Source: a bacterium 1XD42-54 | GTDB taxonomy: Bacteria; Bacillota; Clostridia; Lachnospirales; Lachnospiraceae | Assembly (NCBI GenBank): GCA_003612585.1 | Contig: RAZH01000003.1 | Coordinates: 164,968 to 228,967 of the forward strand | Length of the DNA: 64,000 bases | Direction: 5' to 3' | In this document: piece by piece, positions 38,690 through 49,686 of the stretch | How positions within the stretch are numbered: the stretch's first letter is position 1 | How the letters are laid out: every line of letters begins with the position of its first letter | The notes under the pieces: generated by a model | Databases searched by the model: none | Told to the model about the DNA's origin: nothing | What the model saw: the letters and a program-made list of their open reading frames with translations, nothing else | Made by a program: the position numbers and the translations under genes

Positions 38690-39336
38690 TCAGCGTTTCC
38701 TAAAGGACAAAGCCGCCCTTCCTCCAGCTCATACACACGGTCACACAGGACTTCGATATCCTCCCTGTTATGGCTCGCCAGCAAAATCACCTTTCCCTTT
38801 TCTTTCATTTTCAAAAAAAGAGTCCGCATCTGGGCAACTCCCGCCTTATCCAGACCGTTCATCGGCTCGTCCAGTATCAGAATTGGCGGATCCTCCATGA
38901 TCGCCTGGGCGATCGCAAGCCTCTGCTTCATTCCAAGCGAATAAGTCCCTACATGTTTTCTGGAAGAAGGCTCAAGGCCTACTGTTTCCATCACCGACCG
39001 AAGATATATGCGGTTCATCTTATTACGGATTCCATATAAAAATTCGAGATTTTTCAGTCCACTTTTATTTCTCAAAAATGCCGGTTCTTCTATGATAATT
39101 CCAATTTTTCCACTGATATCATCCACCCTGGCATCATCGCAGGAGATTTCGATTGTACCTGAATCCGGCTGCAAAAAGCCACAGATACACTTGAACAATA
39201 CACTTTTTCCACATCCGTTATACCCAACAAATCCTACAATTTCCCCCGATTTACAGGTAAATGTCACATCCTGTAATACTTTATTATCCCGAAAAGACTT
39301 TTGCAGATTTTCTACTCTGATTGAAACTTCTTTCAT
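38686..39336 (-). CDS. ABC transporter ATP-binding protein
   Basis: GFVGYNGCGKSVLFKCICG, YSLGMKQRLAIAQAI, ILILDEPMNGLD; start at MKEVSIRVENLQKSF. Confidence 0.9.
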   Translation of the reverse strand: MKEVSIRVENLQKSFRDNKVLQDVTFTCKSGEIVGFVGYNGCGKSVLFKCICGFLQPDSGTIEISCDDARVDDISGKIGIIIEEPAFLRNKSGLKNLEFLYGIRNKMNRIYLRSVMETVGLEPSSRKHVGTYSLGMKQRLAIAQAIMEDPPILILDEPMNGLDKAGVAQMRTLFLKMKEKGKVILLASHNREDIEVLCDRVYELEEGRLCPLGNAD

Positions 39337-40205
39337 TCCGTTTCTCCATTCCATTTGAACTGATTTCGATGTACTCCCAATGATGCGATTCCAATGGCTG
39401 CAACAATATAGGCCAAACTCAGGCCAAAAACTACCGTAACAGGCGGCATAGCTGCATAGATATAATTTTTTGTAAAAAACAGCCCGGTCTGCAGCCAGGA
39501 CACCGGCGAGATCATATGCAACCAATAAAAATTATGTATGCCGAATGCCTGTGAACTAAATGGCAGAACAGCCAGAAATCCGACACACGTCAGAGCTACT
39601 GTCCTTCCAAAACAAAGACCAATCCCAAAAAGCAGGAAACCAAGCAATGTAAACACCAAACTATCCAGCCCAAATGCAAGAAGCGCTGCCTGCCATCCGT
39701 CTATCTGCTGAAGAAACGAATAGCTCAGGCCAAATGTTACATCGAACTCCTGCGCTGCATTTGTGAGGGACAGCGTATGGAGCATTTTGCCCCAGGAAAC
39801 CGTCCAGTCAATACGCGGAAGCTGATGCAGCAGTCCCATCAAAAACAAAGAGAGCGTAAAACTAAAACTACTTACCAGGATACTTCCCCGCTGTGCTGCC
39901 GCCCAGCGTCTTTTGCCCACCCGAATCATCTGATACATTCCGTTCCGGTTCAGGTAAGGCGCTCCGGAAAAAAGATAGACTGCTCCCAATCCTACGGCCG
40001 CACACATAAAATCATTTGTCATAACGCTTAAGATAAACCATGGAGAAGCCGGGTAATCAAGTCCCTTTACTGCACGTGCAAGACCCATATAATCTAAGTC
40101 CATTGCCCCAAACAGTAAAATCAATAAAATCCCGGTTCTCATCTGAAAAAAACGATGACGATAGAGCTGAAATGTATACTGAAGCTGTCGCCAGAACTTA
40201 CCCAT
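39333..40205 (-). CDS. ABC-type membrane protein (permease)
   Basis: Multi-TM protein between ATPase and a second membrane ORF; start at MGKFWRQLQ. Confidence 0.65.
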   Translation of the reverse strand: MGKFWRQLQYTFQLYRHRFFQMRTGILLILLFGAMDLDYMGLARAVKGLDYPASPWFILSVMTNDFMCAAVGLGAVYLFSGAPYLNRNGMYQMIRVGKRRWAAAQRGSILVSSFSFTLSLFLMGLLHQLPRIDWTVSWGKMLHTLSLTNAAQEFDVTFGLSYSFLQQIDGWQAALLAFGLDSLVFTLLGFLLFGIGLCFGRTVALTCVGFLAVLPFSSQAFGIHNFYWLHMISPVSWLQTGLFFTKNYIYAAMPPVTVVFGLSLAYIVAAIGIASLGVHRNQFKWNGETE

Positions 40206-40980
40206 TCCGTACCCTCCTTTCCACGCTTTTGCAAATGGCGGTCCCAATCAGAACAGATAAAAAAACTCCCAAAAGGAAAATAGCAGCTACTGTCAGCTTA
40301 TCATTTCCGAGTGCATTATAGTTAATCAGGAAAAAATGATCCGGATCCATCAGATATTTTCCACTTCCAAACACAACACTGATTCTGCGGATCAGATGAT
40401 GTGCCATCACCGGAAATGCCAGGACAAGCAACCCATTGGTAGTATACAGGGAAACCAACGCTGCCAAAAGCGCCAAAACAACCGCCCATACACCCTGGCA
40501 TATACTGTGTATCCACAAATACATAAAATAATTTCCGTTTTCAAGCAGTCCGGTGAAACCTCCAAACACAGATAACATCTCCAGTTCTCCGACACCAGCC
40601 TCCCACGGATATCGGCAGCGCAGCAGAAAAATATAGAGCATACGGCCAAATACCATTGAAATCTCCGCCGACACGGCAATCCATATACATTTTGAAATCA
40701 CATAATTTATGGCTTTTCCCCTGGTCAGCGCATATTTTATGTAGCCCTGTTCCATATCCTCCGCAAAACATCGCCCATACGCCAAGGTAGTAAACAGATA
40801 CACCAGAACTGTTGCATTGCTTCCCCAAACCCGGTAAAAACTGCGCAGCACTGAAACCCTAACCTCTGAAAACTGCTCTGCTCCCAACAAATGCACTACA
40901 CATACCCCTATGATTGCTAAAAGCATCTGCCACGAGCCGAAACATCGGTACAGATCCGTTCTCCAATATCTCGTTTTCAT
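40198..40980 (-). CDS. ABC-2-like membrane protein (permease)
   Basis: Multi-TM; AYGRCFAEDMEQGYIKYALTRGKAINYVISKCIWI resembles ABC-2 permeases. Confidence 0.68.
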   Translation of the reverse strand: MKTRYWRTDLYRCFGSWQMLLAIIGVCVVHLLGAEQFSEVRVSVLRSFYRVWGSNATVLVYLFTTLAYGRCFAEDMEQGYIKYALTRGKAINYVISKCIWIAVSAEISMVFGRMLYIFLLRCRYPWEAGVGELEMLSVFGGFTGLLENGNYFMYLWIHSICQGVWAVVLALLAALVSLYTTNGLLVLAFPVMAHHLIRRISVVFGSGKYLMDPDHFFLINYNALGNDKLTVAAIFLLGVFLSVLIGTAICKSVERRVRNG

Positions 40981-42059
40981 GCAACAATCTCCTTTCCGGA
41001 AACTGCATCTACCAGCATTGTGATTGTATATTCCCCTTCATCTGATTTTTCTGTAACATGGAAAAGCCAGGCCGGAATCGTAAAATAATCCCTCTCCTTT
41101 TCTCCCTGAACCACCGTCTGATATAAAGTGGCATCCATCACAAGATAATCCACCTCGTTCAAAATCGCATTGTATTTATCCGCAACAGTTGCCGTAATCT
41201 GAGAAAAATCTTTCAATTGCAACGTCTCTTCTTCCGCTTTAAACCTAAAATAGTAATCAACCTGCAGGTCCTCCAAGCCTCTGCGTGACCAGAGCACACG
41301 GATCGGTGCATTCATATCATTATTATCCGGAAACACATATTTGTGATAAACCGGAAGCCCCTGCCACGTCTGATGCATTACATAATAATATGCATCATCC
41401 TCTCTAGTCCAGGATTCTTTGTAATACTCACTGGTAATATTCCCCGTATGATCCTCCCATACTTCCTTTTCTTCCATCAAAGTATGCGGCAAGGTAAAGC
41501 CTGAAACAAGACATCCTTCCGTCGTTATTCCGATTTTTTGCAAGGTTTCCCTTACTGCATCCAGAGCCTCATTTGCTGACATCCCGTCCAGATCTTCTTT
41601 CCCTACATATTCTTCCGGCAAATTATCACGATCATCATAGTGTATAGCCGCACGGTAATAGTATGCGTCTGGCGTATTATACACCACACTTCCGCCAGCT
41701 GATAAATTGTAAAAATCCTCTGTCAGCAAATGAAAATACCCCGGCTCTCCCTCACCACCTTTTTCTTCTACCTTCTCCTTTATCTTCTTTTCTTCCAAGC
41801 CATCCAGAAAAACAGCTTTTACTGTCTCTACATCCGGAAGCTGAAGCTGCACGCGGCCCGCCTTTAAATTTTCCAGCTGCACGCCGTCCGCTATCTCAAG
41901 CCCAGCATCAAATGTAACCTTTTCTATCGTATTTTCATAATGTTCCGGGAACTCACAAATTTCCTGTATAACATCTTCAGCTTGTCTTGGACGGCCTGTA
42001 CAGCCGCCCAGCAATAATACTGATCCTATAAGTAATAATTTCAAATATTTTCTAGTCAT
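40977..42059 (-). CDS. Lipoprotein of unknown function
   Basis: MTRKYLKLLLIGSVLLLGGCTG lipobox; overlaps the permease start. Confidence 0.75.
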   Translation of the reverse strand: MTRKYLKLLLIGSVLLLGGCTGRPRQAEDVIQEICEFPEHYENTIEKVTFDAGLEIADGVQLENLKAGRVQLQLPDVETVKAVFLDGLEEKKIKEKVEEKGGEGEPGYFHLLTEDFYNLSAGGSVVYNTPDAYYYRAAIHYDDRDNLPEEYVGKEDLDGMSANEALDAVRETLQKIGITTEGCLVSGFTLPHTLMEEKEVWEDHTGNITSEYYKESWTREDDAYYYVMHQTWQGLPVYHKYVFPDNNDMNAPIRVLWSRRGLEDLQVDYYFRFKAEEETLQLKDFSQITATVADKYNAILNEVDYLVMDATLYQTVVQGEKERDYFTIPAWLFHVTEKSDEGEYTITMLVDAVSGKEIVA

Positions 42060-42071
42060 ACTAGTCTCCGA

Positions 42072-42470
42072 TTATGGTGTATAAGCTCCTGTCAGCTGAA
42101 CTCTGGGACCATATCCATTCAAATATTCACCTTCCATATAATAAAGCTCGCCATGTGGTACTGTAGTGTTATACGCTGCTGATTGTGTAGCTCCAACAAT
42201 AATCATCGTCCCATAAGGAGTATAGTATTGATTCGGCTTATATAAATGTTTTGATTTTGCTATTATCAATGTACTCGAATCTGATGAACTATACCCAGTT
42301 ACATAAAAGTAATTGTCCTGGTCATATGGATTCTTCTCTGCCCTTTTTGAAATAGGATCGGGAGAGCTCCCTCCCATCGTAATATTAAACGATACAGTTT
42401 GGGCCATTACTGTCATTGACATGGTCAAAAGTCCAATAATTGTTAAAATAGCAAAAATTTTTTTCTTCAT
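42072..42470 (-). CDS. Small secreted protein, unknown function
   Basis: MKKKIFAILTIIGLLTMSMTVMAQ signal peptide; first gene of the transporter operon. Confidence 0.7.
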   Translation of the reverse strand: MKKKIFAILTIIGLLTMSMTVMAQTVSFNITMGGSSPDPISKRAEKNPYDQDNYFYVTGYSSSDSSTLIIAKSKHLYKPNQYYTPYGTMIIVGATQSAAYNTTVPHGELYYMEGEYLNGYGPRVQLTGAYTP

Positions 42471-42635
42471 GTTTTACCTCCCTCGCTCATTCGTCTTTTC
42501 TGTTAATTACTTCTTTTTCTAGCATATTTTACACCATTGGTTTCATTCTCCTTTCTTTTTAATAGTAATATTTTTTATTAGTTGCGAATATTCTAATAGT
42601 TTTTCTTGAATTTGTTAGCAGCTGATATTTTTTAT

Positions 42636-42664
42636 TGACACTTTTCCCTATTTATTATAAAATT
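42636..42664 (+). promoter_or_regulatory. Sigma-A-type promoter upstream of blaI-like gene
   Basis: TTGACA-17 nt-TAAAAT. Confidence 0.65.
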
Positions 42665-42694
42665 TAAGAAAAACTGATTGGAGGTGAACCTTTT

Positions 42695-43093
42695 GTGAAA
42701 AAGAAATTCGCACTGACTCCCAGCGAAGAGCGTGTCATGGAACTTTTGTGGCAGAAAAAACGTCCCATGACCAGTGTGGAATTAGCGGAGCATGCGGAAG
42801 AAGAGCAATGGAAAAGCAGTTATGTCTATATCCTGATCCGTTCTCTTTTGAAAAAAGGCATGATCGAAGTCTGTGGATCTGTCCAATATGCGTCTCAGTA
42901 TGCAAGACAGTTTCGCCCGCTTCTCACCAAAGAAGAATATGCTGCAAAGCTGGCTCTGTCCCTTAATCTGAATTCCAGCTCTGTCTCAAAGGTAGCTGTT
43001 GCACTGGCTGAGGGAGCTTCCGCAGATTCTGAACAGATCATTGCGCAGCTTGAAGATATGATTCAGCAGCTTCGCCAGAAAGCGGAGGAATAG
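42695..43093 (+). CDS. BlaI/MecI-family transcriptional repressor (GTG start)
   Basis: LTPSEERVMELLWQKKRPMTSVELAEHAEEEQWKSSYVYILIRSLLKKGMIEV. Confidence 0.88.
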   Translation: MKKKFALTPSEERVMELLWQKKRPMTSVELAEHAEEEQWKSSYVYILIRSLLKKGMIEVCGSVQYASQYARQFRPLLTKEEYAAKLALSLNLNSSSVSKVAVALAEGASADSEQIIAQLEDMIQQLRQKAEE

Positions 43094-43096
43094 CGT

Positions 43097-44269
43097 ATGG
43101 GATTTACATTCTGGTCATTCCTTGTTGCACTGGCATGGTGCAGTATATTTATTCTCGCTCTGACTCTGTTTCGAAAACACGTTACACTATCCGGGAAGCA
43201 TGGGGCCTTTGCTTTGATTTTGGTGTGCATACTGTGCATTTTACGCATGTTTCTCTCATATGATTTTTCTTTCAGTACGGGAATTCCTATTCGTGGTGTG
43301 TATGCTATATTTTCTGACTTTATGTTAAATACTACATCCACATTTGATTTCTTTGCAATTTCCCCCTGGGAAATGTTTTTAATCATATGGGGACTGGGCG
43401 CTGCCGCAATGCTGTTTCGCTTTTTTATACAGTACCACGCTTACACCAAAAGCCTTCGTCCATTATCTTCCTGCCAGTCAGAGCAGGTGCAAACAGTCTC
43501 CTCGTCGGTTTTACATGACTTCGGAATGAAAATAAATTGCAGTATTCTGTGCATTCCCGAGTTGCACATGCCGGGCGGAATCGGAGTTTTCCACAAAAAA
43601 ATCCTTTTGCCTGATTACAATTACTCAGATGAGGAGCTCTACTTCATACTGGCGCATGAATACTGTCACTTTCGAAACGGTGATCTGCTCCTGAAATATA
43701 TGATTCACATTTGCTGCTGTCTGCTGTGGTGGTTCCCGCCCATACGTCTGCTGCAAAAACAGATCATGCAGGCAACTGAGATCCGATGCGATATGACAGT
43801 TTCCGAACATTTATCCCGGCCATTCAGGATTCGGTATATGGATGTTCTAGTACAAAGTATGAAGCGTGCCAGTCAAAAAGATGGACACAGAACCGATTTG
43901 CCGTATATCATGACATTATCCGAGACTGCATCTAAAAGTACCATGGTCGAACGCTTTAAGATTCTGTCAAAAGCTCCAAAAACTAAAACAGGATCACGCA
44001 ATACGATCCTGTTCGCAATTATTATGTGTATCTTCTTTTTTGCTTCCTATCTGTACCTTCCGCTTCCATCGTATGAAACGCCTATGGAGGAAATCGAAGG
44101 GCATGGAGGCACATACATTGACCCGGAGCTGTCCTGGTTATACATAAAAGATGGAAACTATTACCTGGTAATCAACGGTTCAGATACCGTACAAGTTGAT
44201 GAAACTATAGGACTTCCTGTCTATATAGGAGCCGGTGTACCCATTAAGGAGGACTCTTATGAAAAATAG
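43097..44269 (+). CDS. BlaR1/MecR1-like M56 metallopeptidase membrane protein
   Basis: HExxH-like YFILAHEYCHFRNGDLLLKYMIHICCCLLWWFPPIRLLQKQIMQATEIRCD. Confidence 0.88.
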   Translation: MGFTFWSFLVALAWCSIFILALTLFRKHVTLSGKHGAFALILVCILCILRMFLSYDFSFSTGIPIRGVYAIFSDFMLNTTSTFDFFAISPWEMFLIIWGLGAAAMLFRFFIQYHAYTKSLRPLSSCQSEQVQTVSSSVLHDFGMKINCSILCIPELHMPGGIGVFHKKILLPDYNYSDEELYFILAHEYCHFRNGDLLLKYMIHICCCLLWWFPPIRLLQKQIMQATEIRCDMTVSEHLSRPFRIRYMDVLVQSMKRASQKDGHRTDLPYIMTLSETASKSTMVERFKILSKAPKTKTGSRNTILFAIIMCIFFFASYLYLPLPSYETPMEEIEGHGGTYIDPELSWLYIKDGNYYLVINGSDTVQVDETIGLPVYIGAGVPIKEDSYEK

Positions 44270-44522
44270 AACAACCACAAACAAACTCAAACAGACTGTT
44301 CGTGCATTTGTGCTTGCCGCATCGCTTTTTTCTGCGATTTCTGCTGGAGCGGCACCATTAAAAGCCCAGGTTTTCCACCCAACCTCTGATTCTTCAATAT
44401 CAATACAGGCAACCGACAAAATTGTTATCAAAACACGTTTCTATAATGGGAAACAGCAATACCGCCGCTGGAATGAAACAAAAGCCTGCTGGGTTGACCC
44501 TGACTGGATTGACATAGGTTAA
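44259..44522 (+). CDS. Small secreted protein
   Basis: Signal peptide VRAFVLAASLFSAISAGAAPLKAQ; overlaps blaR1-like stop; RBS aaggagg. Confidence 0.7.
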   Translation: MKNRTTTNKLKQTVRAFVLAASLFSAISAGAAPLKAQVFHPTSDSSISIQATDKIVIKTRFYNGKQQYRRWNETKACWVDPDWIDIG

Positions 44523-44561
44523 GTGTATCTCTATAACTAAACAAAAATTAATCTCTGACAT

Positions 44562-44602
44562 AAAAAGTACCGGCTCCATTTTCAAAATGCCCGGTACTTT
44601 TT
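44562..44602. terminator. Bidirectional Rho-independent terminator between convergent genes
   Basis: AAAAAGTACCGG...CCGGTACTTTTT. Confidence 0.85.
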
Positions 44603-44623
44603 CTATCCACAATTTTCTCAAAT

Positions 44624-45397
44624 CTACTGCCGAATCGCCTCTTTCATCCTCCTGACATATTCCCCGATATACTCCGGCGCTTCTTTCCCATGCTCTTCGA
44701 GCAGCCTGACAATCGCAGATCCCACAATCACTCCGTCGGAAAGCCCTGCCATCTGTTTCGCCTGCTCTGGCGTTGAAATGCCGAATCCAATCGCGCAGGG
44801 AACGTCTGTGTTCTGGCGCACCATCTGCACCATGGAAACCAGGTCTGTCTCGATTTCATTTCTTACCCCGGTTACGCCGAGGCTCGATACAAGGTACAAA
44901 AAGCCTTCTGCTTCCCTCGCGATCATTGCAACCCGTCCTTCTGACGTCGGCGCAATCAGGGAAATCAGATCAACGCCATATTTACGGCATTCCGGAAGAA
45001 ATTCCTCACGTTCTTCGAATGGCAGATCCGGAAGGATCAGTCCATCTATCCCAACCTGACTGCACGTAGAAATAAATCGCTCGCTGCCGTAGGAAAATAC
45101 AACGTTCGCATACGTCATAAACACCATCGGGATTTTCACATCACGGCGGAGCTCCCTCACAAAATCAAAAATCCGGTCCGTCGTCACACCGCCTGCAAGC
45201 GCGCGGATATTCGCGGCCTGTATCACCGGGCCTTCCGCTGTGGGGTCTGAAAAGGGAATACCGAGTTCAATCAGGTCTGCCCCGTTTTCCGCTGCTGCAC
45301 GCACGGCTGCTGCCGTTGTCTCAAGATCCGGATCTCCACACGTAATGAATGCGATAAATGCTTTTCCGTTTTTAAATGCTTCTCTGATGTTACTCAT
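44624..45397 (-). CDS. trpA: Tryptophan synthase alpha chain
   Basis: [46 protein letters not shown]. Confidence 0.97.
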   Translation of the reverse strand: MSNIREAFKNGKAFIAFITCGDPDLETTAAAVRAAAENGADLIELGIPFSDPTAEGPVIQAANIRALAGGVTTDRIFDFVRELRRDVKIPMVFMTYANVVFSYGSERFISTCSQVGIDGLILPDLPFEEREEFLPECRKYGVDLISLIAPTSEGRVAMIAREAEGFLYLVSSLGVTGVRNEIETDLVSMVQMVRQNTDVPCAIGFGISTPEQAKQMAGLSDGVIVGSAIVRLLEEHGKEAPEYIGEYVRRMKEAIRQ

Positions 45398-46580
45398 GGA
45401 TATCCTCCCCTCTGTAGCGCGCAATGGCCGCACAATCCTTATCTCCTCTTCCTGAAACGGTAATTACAATAATTTTATCCTGCTCCATGGTTGGCGCCAG
45501 CTTTCTCGCATAAGCAACCGCGTGCGCAGACTCGATGGCCGGAATAATCCCTTCTGTCTTTGAAAGATATTCAAAAGCCTCCACCGCCTCATCATCCGTG
45601 ACCGGAACATACTCTGCCCTTCCGATATCGTAAAGGTGGGCGTGCTCCGGACCCACGCCCGGATAGTCTAGCCCTGCGGAAATTGAATAAACCGGGGCAA
45701 TCTGGCCATATTCATCCTGGCAGAAATAGGATTTCATGCCATGGAAAATTCCGAGTTTTCCGGTATTCACGGTAGCTGCCGTCTCCCACGTATCAATCCC
45801 GCGTCCGGCCGCCTCACAGCCGATCAGCCGCACGCCTTCGTCCTCAATAAAATGATAAAAGCTGCCGATTGCATTGGAACCGCCTCCGACGCAGGCCACA
45901 ACGGCATCCGGAAGCCGCCCTTCCTTTTCCAGAATCTGTTCCTTGATCTCTTTTGAGATTACAGCCTGAAAATCGCGCACAATCGTCGGGAACGGGTGTG
46001 GCCCCATCACGGAACCCAGACAATAATGGGTATCTGCAATCCGGTTCGTCCACTCGCGCATTGCCTCTGAAACCGCGTCCTTCAGCGTAGCCGTGCCTGC
46101 CTTTACCGGAACCACCTCTGCGCCCAGAAGACGCATCCGGTATACATTAAGCGCCTGGCGGATTGTATCTTCCTCCCCCATAAACACCACGCATTCCATT
46201 CCCATCAGCGCTGCGGCTGTCGCCGTCGCAACGCCGTGCTGTCCTGCTCCCGTCTCGGCAATCAGTCTCTTTTTTCCCATCTTTTTGGCAAGCAGCGCCT
46301 GGCCGAGCACGTTGTTAATCTTGTGGGCGCCTGTATGGTTCAAATCCTCACGCTTCAGATAAATTTTCGCCCCGCCCAGGTCCTTCGTCATTTTCTCCGC
46401 GTAGTAAAGCCTTGACGGACGGCCTGCATAGTTGTTAAACAGCTCCGTCAGCTCCCGGTTAAACTCCGGGTCCACTTTATACTTATTATATGCCTCTTCC
46501 AGCTCAATCACAGCATTCATCAGCGTCTCCGGAATATACTGCCCCCCGTGAATGCCAAAACGTCCTTTTGGATTTGTCAT
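45390..46580 (-). CDS. trpB: Tryptophan synthase beta chain
   Basis: [61 protein letters not shown]. Confidence 0.98.
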   Translation of the reverse strand: MTNPKGRFGIHGGQYIPETLMNAVIELEEAYNKYKVDPEFNRELTELFNNYAGRPSRLYYAEKMTKDLGGAKIYLKREDLNHTGAHKINNVLGQALLAKKMGKKRLIAETGAGQHGVATATAAALMGMECVVFMGEEDTIRQALNVYRMRLLGAEVVPVKAGTATLKDAVSEAMREWTNRIADTHYCLGSVMGPHPFPTIVRDFQAVISKEIKEQILEKEGRLPDAVVACVGGGSNAIGSFYHFIEDEGVRLIGCEAAGRGIDTWETAATVNTGKLGIFHGMKSYFCQDEYGQIAPVYSISAGLDYPGVGPEHAHLYDIGRAEYVPVTDDEAVEAFEYLSKTEGIIPAIESAHAVAYARKLAPTMEQDKIIVITVSGRGDKDCAAIARYRGEDIHE

Positions 46581-47200
46581 CTTCTCTCGTCCTTTCCGGC
46601 AGCGGCTCTCACGGCTGCTGCAAACTTTCTCATCTTTTCTCTGTCTTTTACGCCGTTTGTCTCAATCCCTGAACTGACGTCAACCGCATATGGATGCAAA
46701 GCCCGTACCGCTTCCTCTGCATTCTCTGCATTCAGGCCTCCGGCCAGGAAATACGGCCTTTTCACACCTGCAAGCACGTTCCAGTCAAATGTCTGCCCTG
46801 TTCCGCCTCCCGCAGAATCAAATAAAATAAAATCTGCCTGGCTGTTCTTTGCCTTTCTGACTGTTTCCCCGCTGTCTGCGTCAAAGGCCTGTATCACCGG
46901 CTTATCTGTTTTTGCCCTAAGGGCTTCCAGATAGCTCTCATCCTCATTTCCATGCAGCTGTGCTATATCAATCACACCTTCCTGCAACAGCCGCGCTATA
47001 AAATCCGGCTCTTCCTTCACAAACACACCCACTGCAAGGATATCAGGATGTAAAAGAGCTTTCAGGGCCGCCGCCTTTTTTTCATCCACATACCGGCGGC
47101 TCTTCGGAGCAAACACGAAACCGATATAATCCGGCATCAGCTCATTGGCTGCCGCAATATCGCAGGCTCTGGAAAGCCCGCAGAATTTAATCCTTGTCAT
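46577..47200 (-). CDS. trpF: Phosphoribosylanthranilate isomerase
   Basis: [49 protein letters not shown]. Confidence 0.95.
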   Translation of the reverse strand: MTRIKFCGLSRACDIAAANELMPDYIGFVFAPKSRRYVDEKKAAALKALLHPDILAVGVFVKEEPDFIARLLQEGVIDIAQLHGNEDESYLEALRAKTDKPVIQAFDADSGETVRKAKNSQADFILFDSAGGGTGQTFDWNVLAGVKRPYFLAGGLNAENAEEAVRALHPYAVDVSSGIETNGVKDREKMRKFAAAVRAAAGKDERR

Positions 47201-48012
47201 AACGAATCCTGCCTTTTCCCTCCAGTCCTATCAGGCGCCCCTTTCAGCTCGGCAAGCTTCGCTGCCTTATCCTCTGCCCGCATGAGTGTCTCCCCGATCA
47301 GCACTGCATCCGTACCCGCTTCCCTGAGGGCTCTGATATCGTCTGCATCGCGGATTCCGCTTTCTGACACATAAATCACTTCCGGCGGAATCAGGCTGCG
47401 AAGCCTTCTGCTGTTGTCTGTATTTACCGTAAAATCCCTGAGATTCCGGTTATTGACACCAATTACTCTTGCCCCCGCCCGCACAGCGGTTTCCACCTCC
47501 GTCTCGTCGTGAGCTTCAACCAGAGCAGACAGGCCCAGTTCATCACAGATATGGATATATTCCCGGATCTGCGCCTCCTCAAGAATGGAACAGATCAGCA
47601 GCACTGCCGATGCACCCAGCAGCTTTGCTTCATATATCATATACGAGTCCACCGTAAAATCCTTCCGCAGGCAGGGTATCTGCACCGCCTCTGCAATTTC
47701 CCTCAAATAGGCATCACTCCCCAGAAACCACCGCGGTTCCGTGAGCACGGAAATGCAATCCGCCCCCGCCGCCTCGTACTCCCTGGCAATCGGAAGATAC
47801 GGAAAATTTTCTGCAATGATCCCTTTTGAAGGCGATGCCTTTTTACATTCACAGATAAACGCCATATCCCCCTTCTTCAGAGCACGCTCAAAAGCAAAGT
47901 TCCCGCGTTTCATCGCCATTGCCTGCCTTCGCAGTTCATCCTGCGGTATCTTTTTCTGAGCCAGGGCCACGCGCTCCTTCGCGTGATCTGCAAGCTGATC
48001 CAGTATTGTCAT
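47197..48012 (-). CDS. trpC: Indole-3-glycerol-phosphate synthase
   Basis: FICECKKASPSKGII, YEAAGADCISVLTEPRWFLGS, GVNNRNLRDFTVNTDNS, VSESGIRDADDI. Confidence 0.97.
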   Translation of the reverse strand: MTILDQLADHAKERVALAQKKIPQDELRRQAMAMKRGNFAFERALKKGDMAFICECKKASPSKGIIAENFPYLPIAREYEAAGADCISVLTEPRWFLGSDAYLREIAEAVQIPCLRKDFTVDSYMIYEAKLLGASAVLLICSILEEAQIREYIHICDELGLSALVEAHDETEVETAVRAGARVIGVNNRNLRDFTVNTDNSRRLRSLIPPEVIYVSESGIRDADDIRALREAGTDAVLIGETLMRAEDKAAKLAELKGAPDRTGGKRQDSL

Positions 48013-48022
48013 AGTTCCTCCT

Positions 48023-49042
48023 TTATTCCCGGTTGCTGACCTCAATGAGTTTTTCCAGCACAGCCGCTGCTTTCCCTGAATCAATCAATTCTCCTGCCAG
48101 CAAAACCCCATCCTTCAGCGTTTCCGCTTTGCCGCACAGATAAAGGGCAGCGCCTGCATTCATCAGCACAGCGTTTCGCCTAGGGCCCTGCTCGCCATTT
48201 AAAACCGAACGCGTAATTCCTGCATTCTCATCCGGCGTACCTCCCACGAGATCTTCTTTGCGGCAGCGTTCGAAACCGAAGTCTTCCGGTGCAATCACAT
48301 AAGACCTGAACCATCCGTCTTTAAATTCACAGATCTTCGTCGGCGCGCTCATTGAGATTTCGTCCAGTTTATCCTGCCCGTATACTACCATTCCCCGCTT
48401 CACGCCAAGATTGATCAACACCTGAGCCAGTGTCTCCACCAGATATTCATCGTACACGCCAAGCAGCTGAATGTCCGGGCTTCCCGGATTTGTCAACGGC
48501 CCCAGGATATTGAACACTGTACGGAAACCGAGTTCTTTCCGGATCGCTCCGACGTATTTCATCGACGTATGATATTTCTGTGCAAAGAAGAAACACATCC
48601 CTGCTTCTTTTAAAAGCTCCACACATTTGTCCGGATCCTGATCAATCTTTACGCCAAGGGCCTCCAGACAGTCTGCTGTTCCGCACTTTGAAGAGGCTGC
48701 CCGGTTCCCGTGCTTTGCCACTTTAATGCCGCCGGCCGCCGCCACAAGAGCTGACGTTGTGGAGATATTAAAGCTGTGCGCATTATCTCCGCCTGTGCCG
48801 ACAATCTCAAACAGCTCCATTCCCGTCTCAACCTTCACTGCATGCGCCCGCATTGCCGCAGCGCATCCTGCAATCTCGTCTGTCGTCTCGGCCCTCGCGC
48901 TCTTTGTCGACAATGCTGCAAGAAATGCTGCATTCTGTGTGGGTGTGGTTTCTCCGCTCATGATTTCATTCATCACACAGTATGCCTCGTCATACGTAAG
49001 GTCTTGCTTATTCACGATTTTTACGATTGCTTCCTTTATCAT
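48023..49042 (-). CDS. trpD: Anthranilate phosphoribosyltransferase
   Basis: [63 protein letters not shown]. Confidence 0.97.
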   Translation of the reverse strand: MIKEAIVKIVNKQDLTYDEAYCVMNEIMSGETTPTQNAAFLAALSTKSARAETTDEIAGCAAAMRAHAVKVETGMELFEIVGTGGDNAHSFNISTTSALVAAAGGIKVAKHGNRAASSKCGTADCLEALGVKIDQDPDKCVELLKEAGMCFFFAQKYHTSMKYVGAIRKELGFRTVFNILGPLTNPGSPDIQLLGVYDEYLVETLAQVLINLGVKRGMVVYGQDKLDEISMSAPTKICEFKDGWFRSYVIAPEDFGFERCRKEDLVGGTPDENAGITRSVLNGEQGPRRNAVLMNAGAALYLCGKAETLKDGVLLAGELIDSGKAAAVLEKLIEVSNRE

Positions 49043-49104
49043 GCCAATGCCCCTTTCTGATCTTGAATAATAGAAAATGATAGAATCGAAATATCAACCA
49101 CGCG

Positions 49105-49686
49105 TCACTTCTTCTGTGATGATAGATTTATAAAATTTTTAAGCATCTGTTTTCCTTCCGGCGTCATAATAGATTCCGGATGAAACTGTACCCCGAAAAT
49201 CGGATATTCCCGGTGCATAACTGCCATCACTTCACCCTCCGGTGTCACGGCTGTCACCTTCAGTTCCTCCGGCAGCGTCGCCGGGTCTACAGCGAGTGAA
49301 TGATACCGCGCTACCAACGGCTCTTCCGGACATCCTGCAAAAAGCGGGCAATCCGGCTTAAAACGAATCCTGGACTGTTTTCCATGCATCAGCCTGCCTG
49401 CATACGTGACTGTAGCGCCAAAGGCCGCACAGATCGCCTGATGGCCCAGGCACACACCCAGAAGCGGAATATTCCTGCCCAGTGCCTTTACCGACTCTAC
49501 AAGAATCCCGGCGTCCTCCGGCCTGCCCGGCCCCGGTGAAAGAATGATGTGATCCGGCTGCAGTGCGGCGATCTCCCGAACCGTCAGTTCATCGTTTCGA
49601 ATCACCCGGATATCCGGATTAATCTCTCCTGCAAGCTGGAACAAATTGTAGGAAAAGCTGTCATAATTATCAATCAGTAAAATCAT
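49105..49686 (-). CDS. trpG: Anthranilate synthase component II (glutamine amidotransferase)
   Basis: MILLIDNYDSFSYNL, LSPGPGRPEDAG, PLLGVCLGHQAICAAFG, GVQFHPESIMTPEG. Confidence 0.96.
   Translation of the reverse strand: MILLIDNYDSFSYNLFQLAGEINPDIRVIRNDELTVREIAALQPDHIILSPGPGRPEDAGILVESVKALGRNIPLLGVCLGHQAICAAFGATVTYAGRLMHGKQSRIRFKPDCPLFAGCPEEPLVARYHSLAVDPATLPEELKVTAVTPEGEVMAVMHREYPIFGVQFHPESIMTPEGKQMLKNFINLSSQKK

Noticed and set aside
44124-44269. Possible penicillin-binding sensor domain at the C-terminus of the BlaR1-like protein
   Set aside because: The protein ends after a short extracytoplasmic tail with no SxxK-type domain
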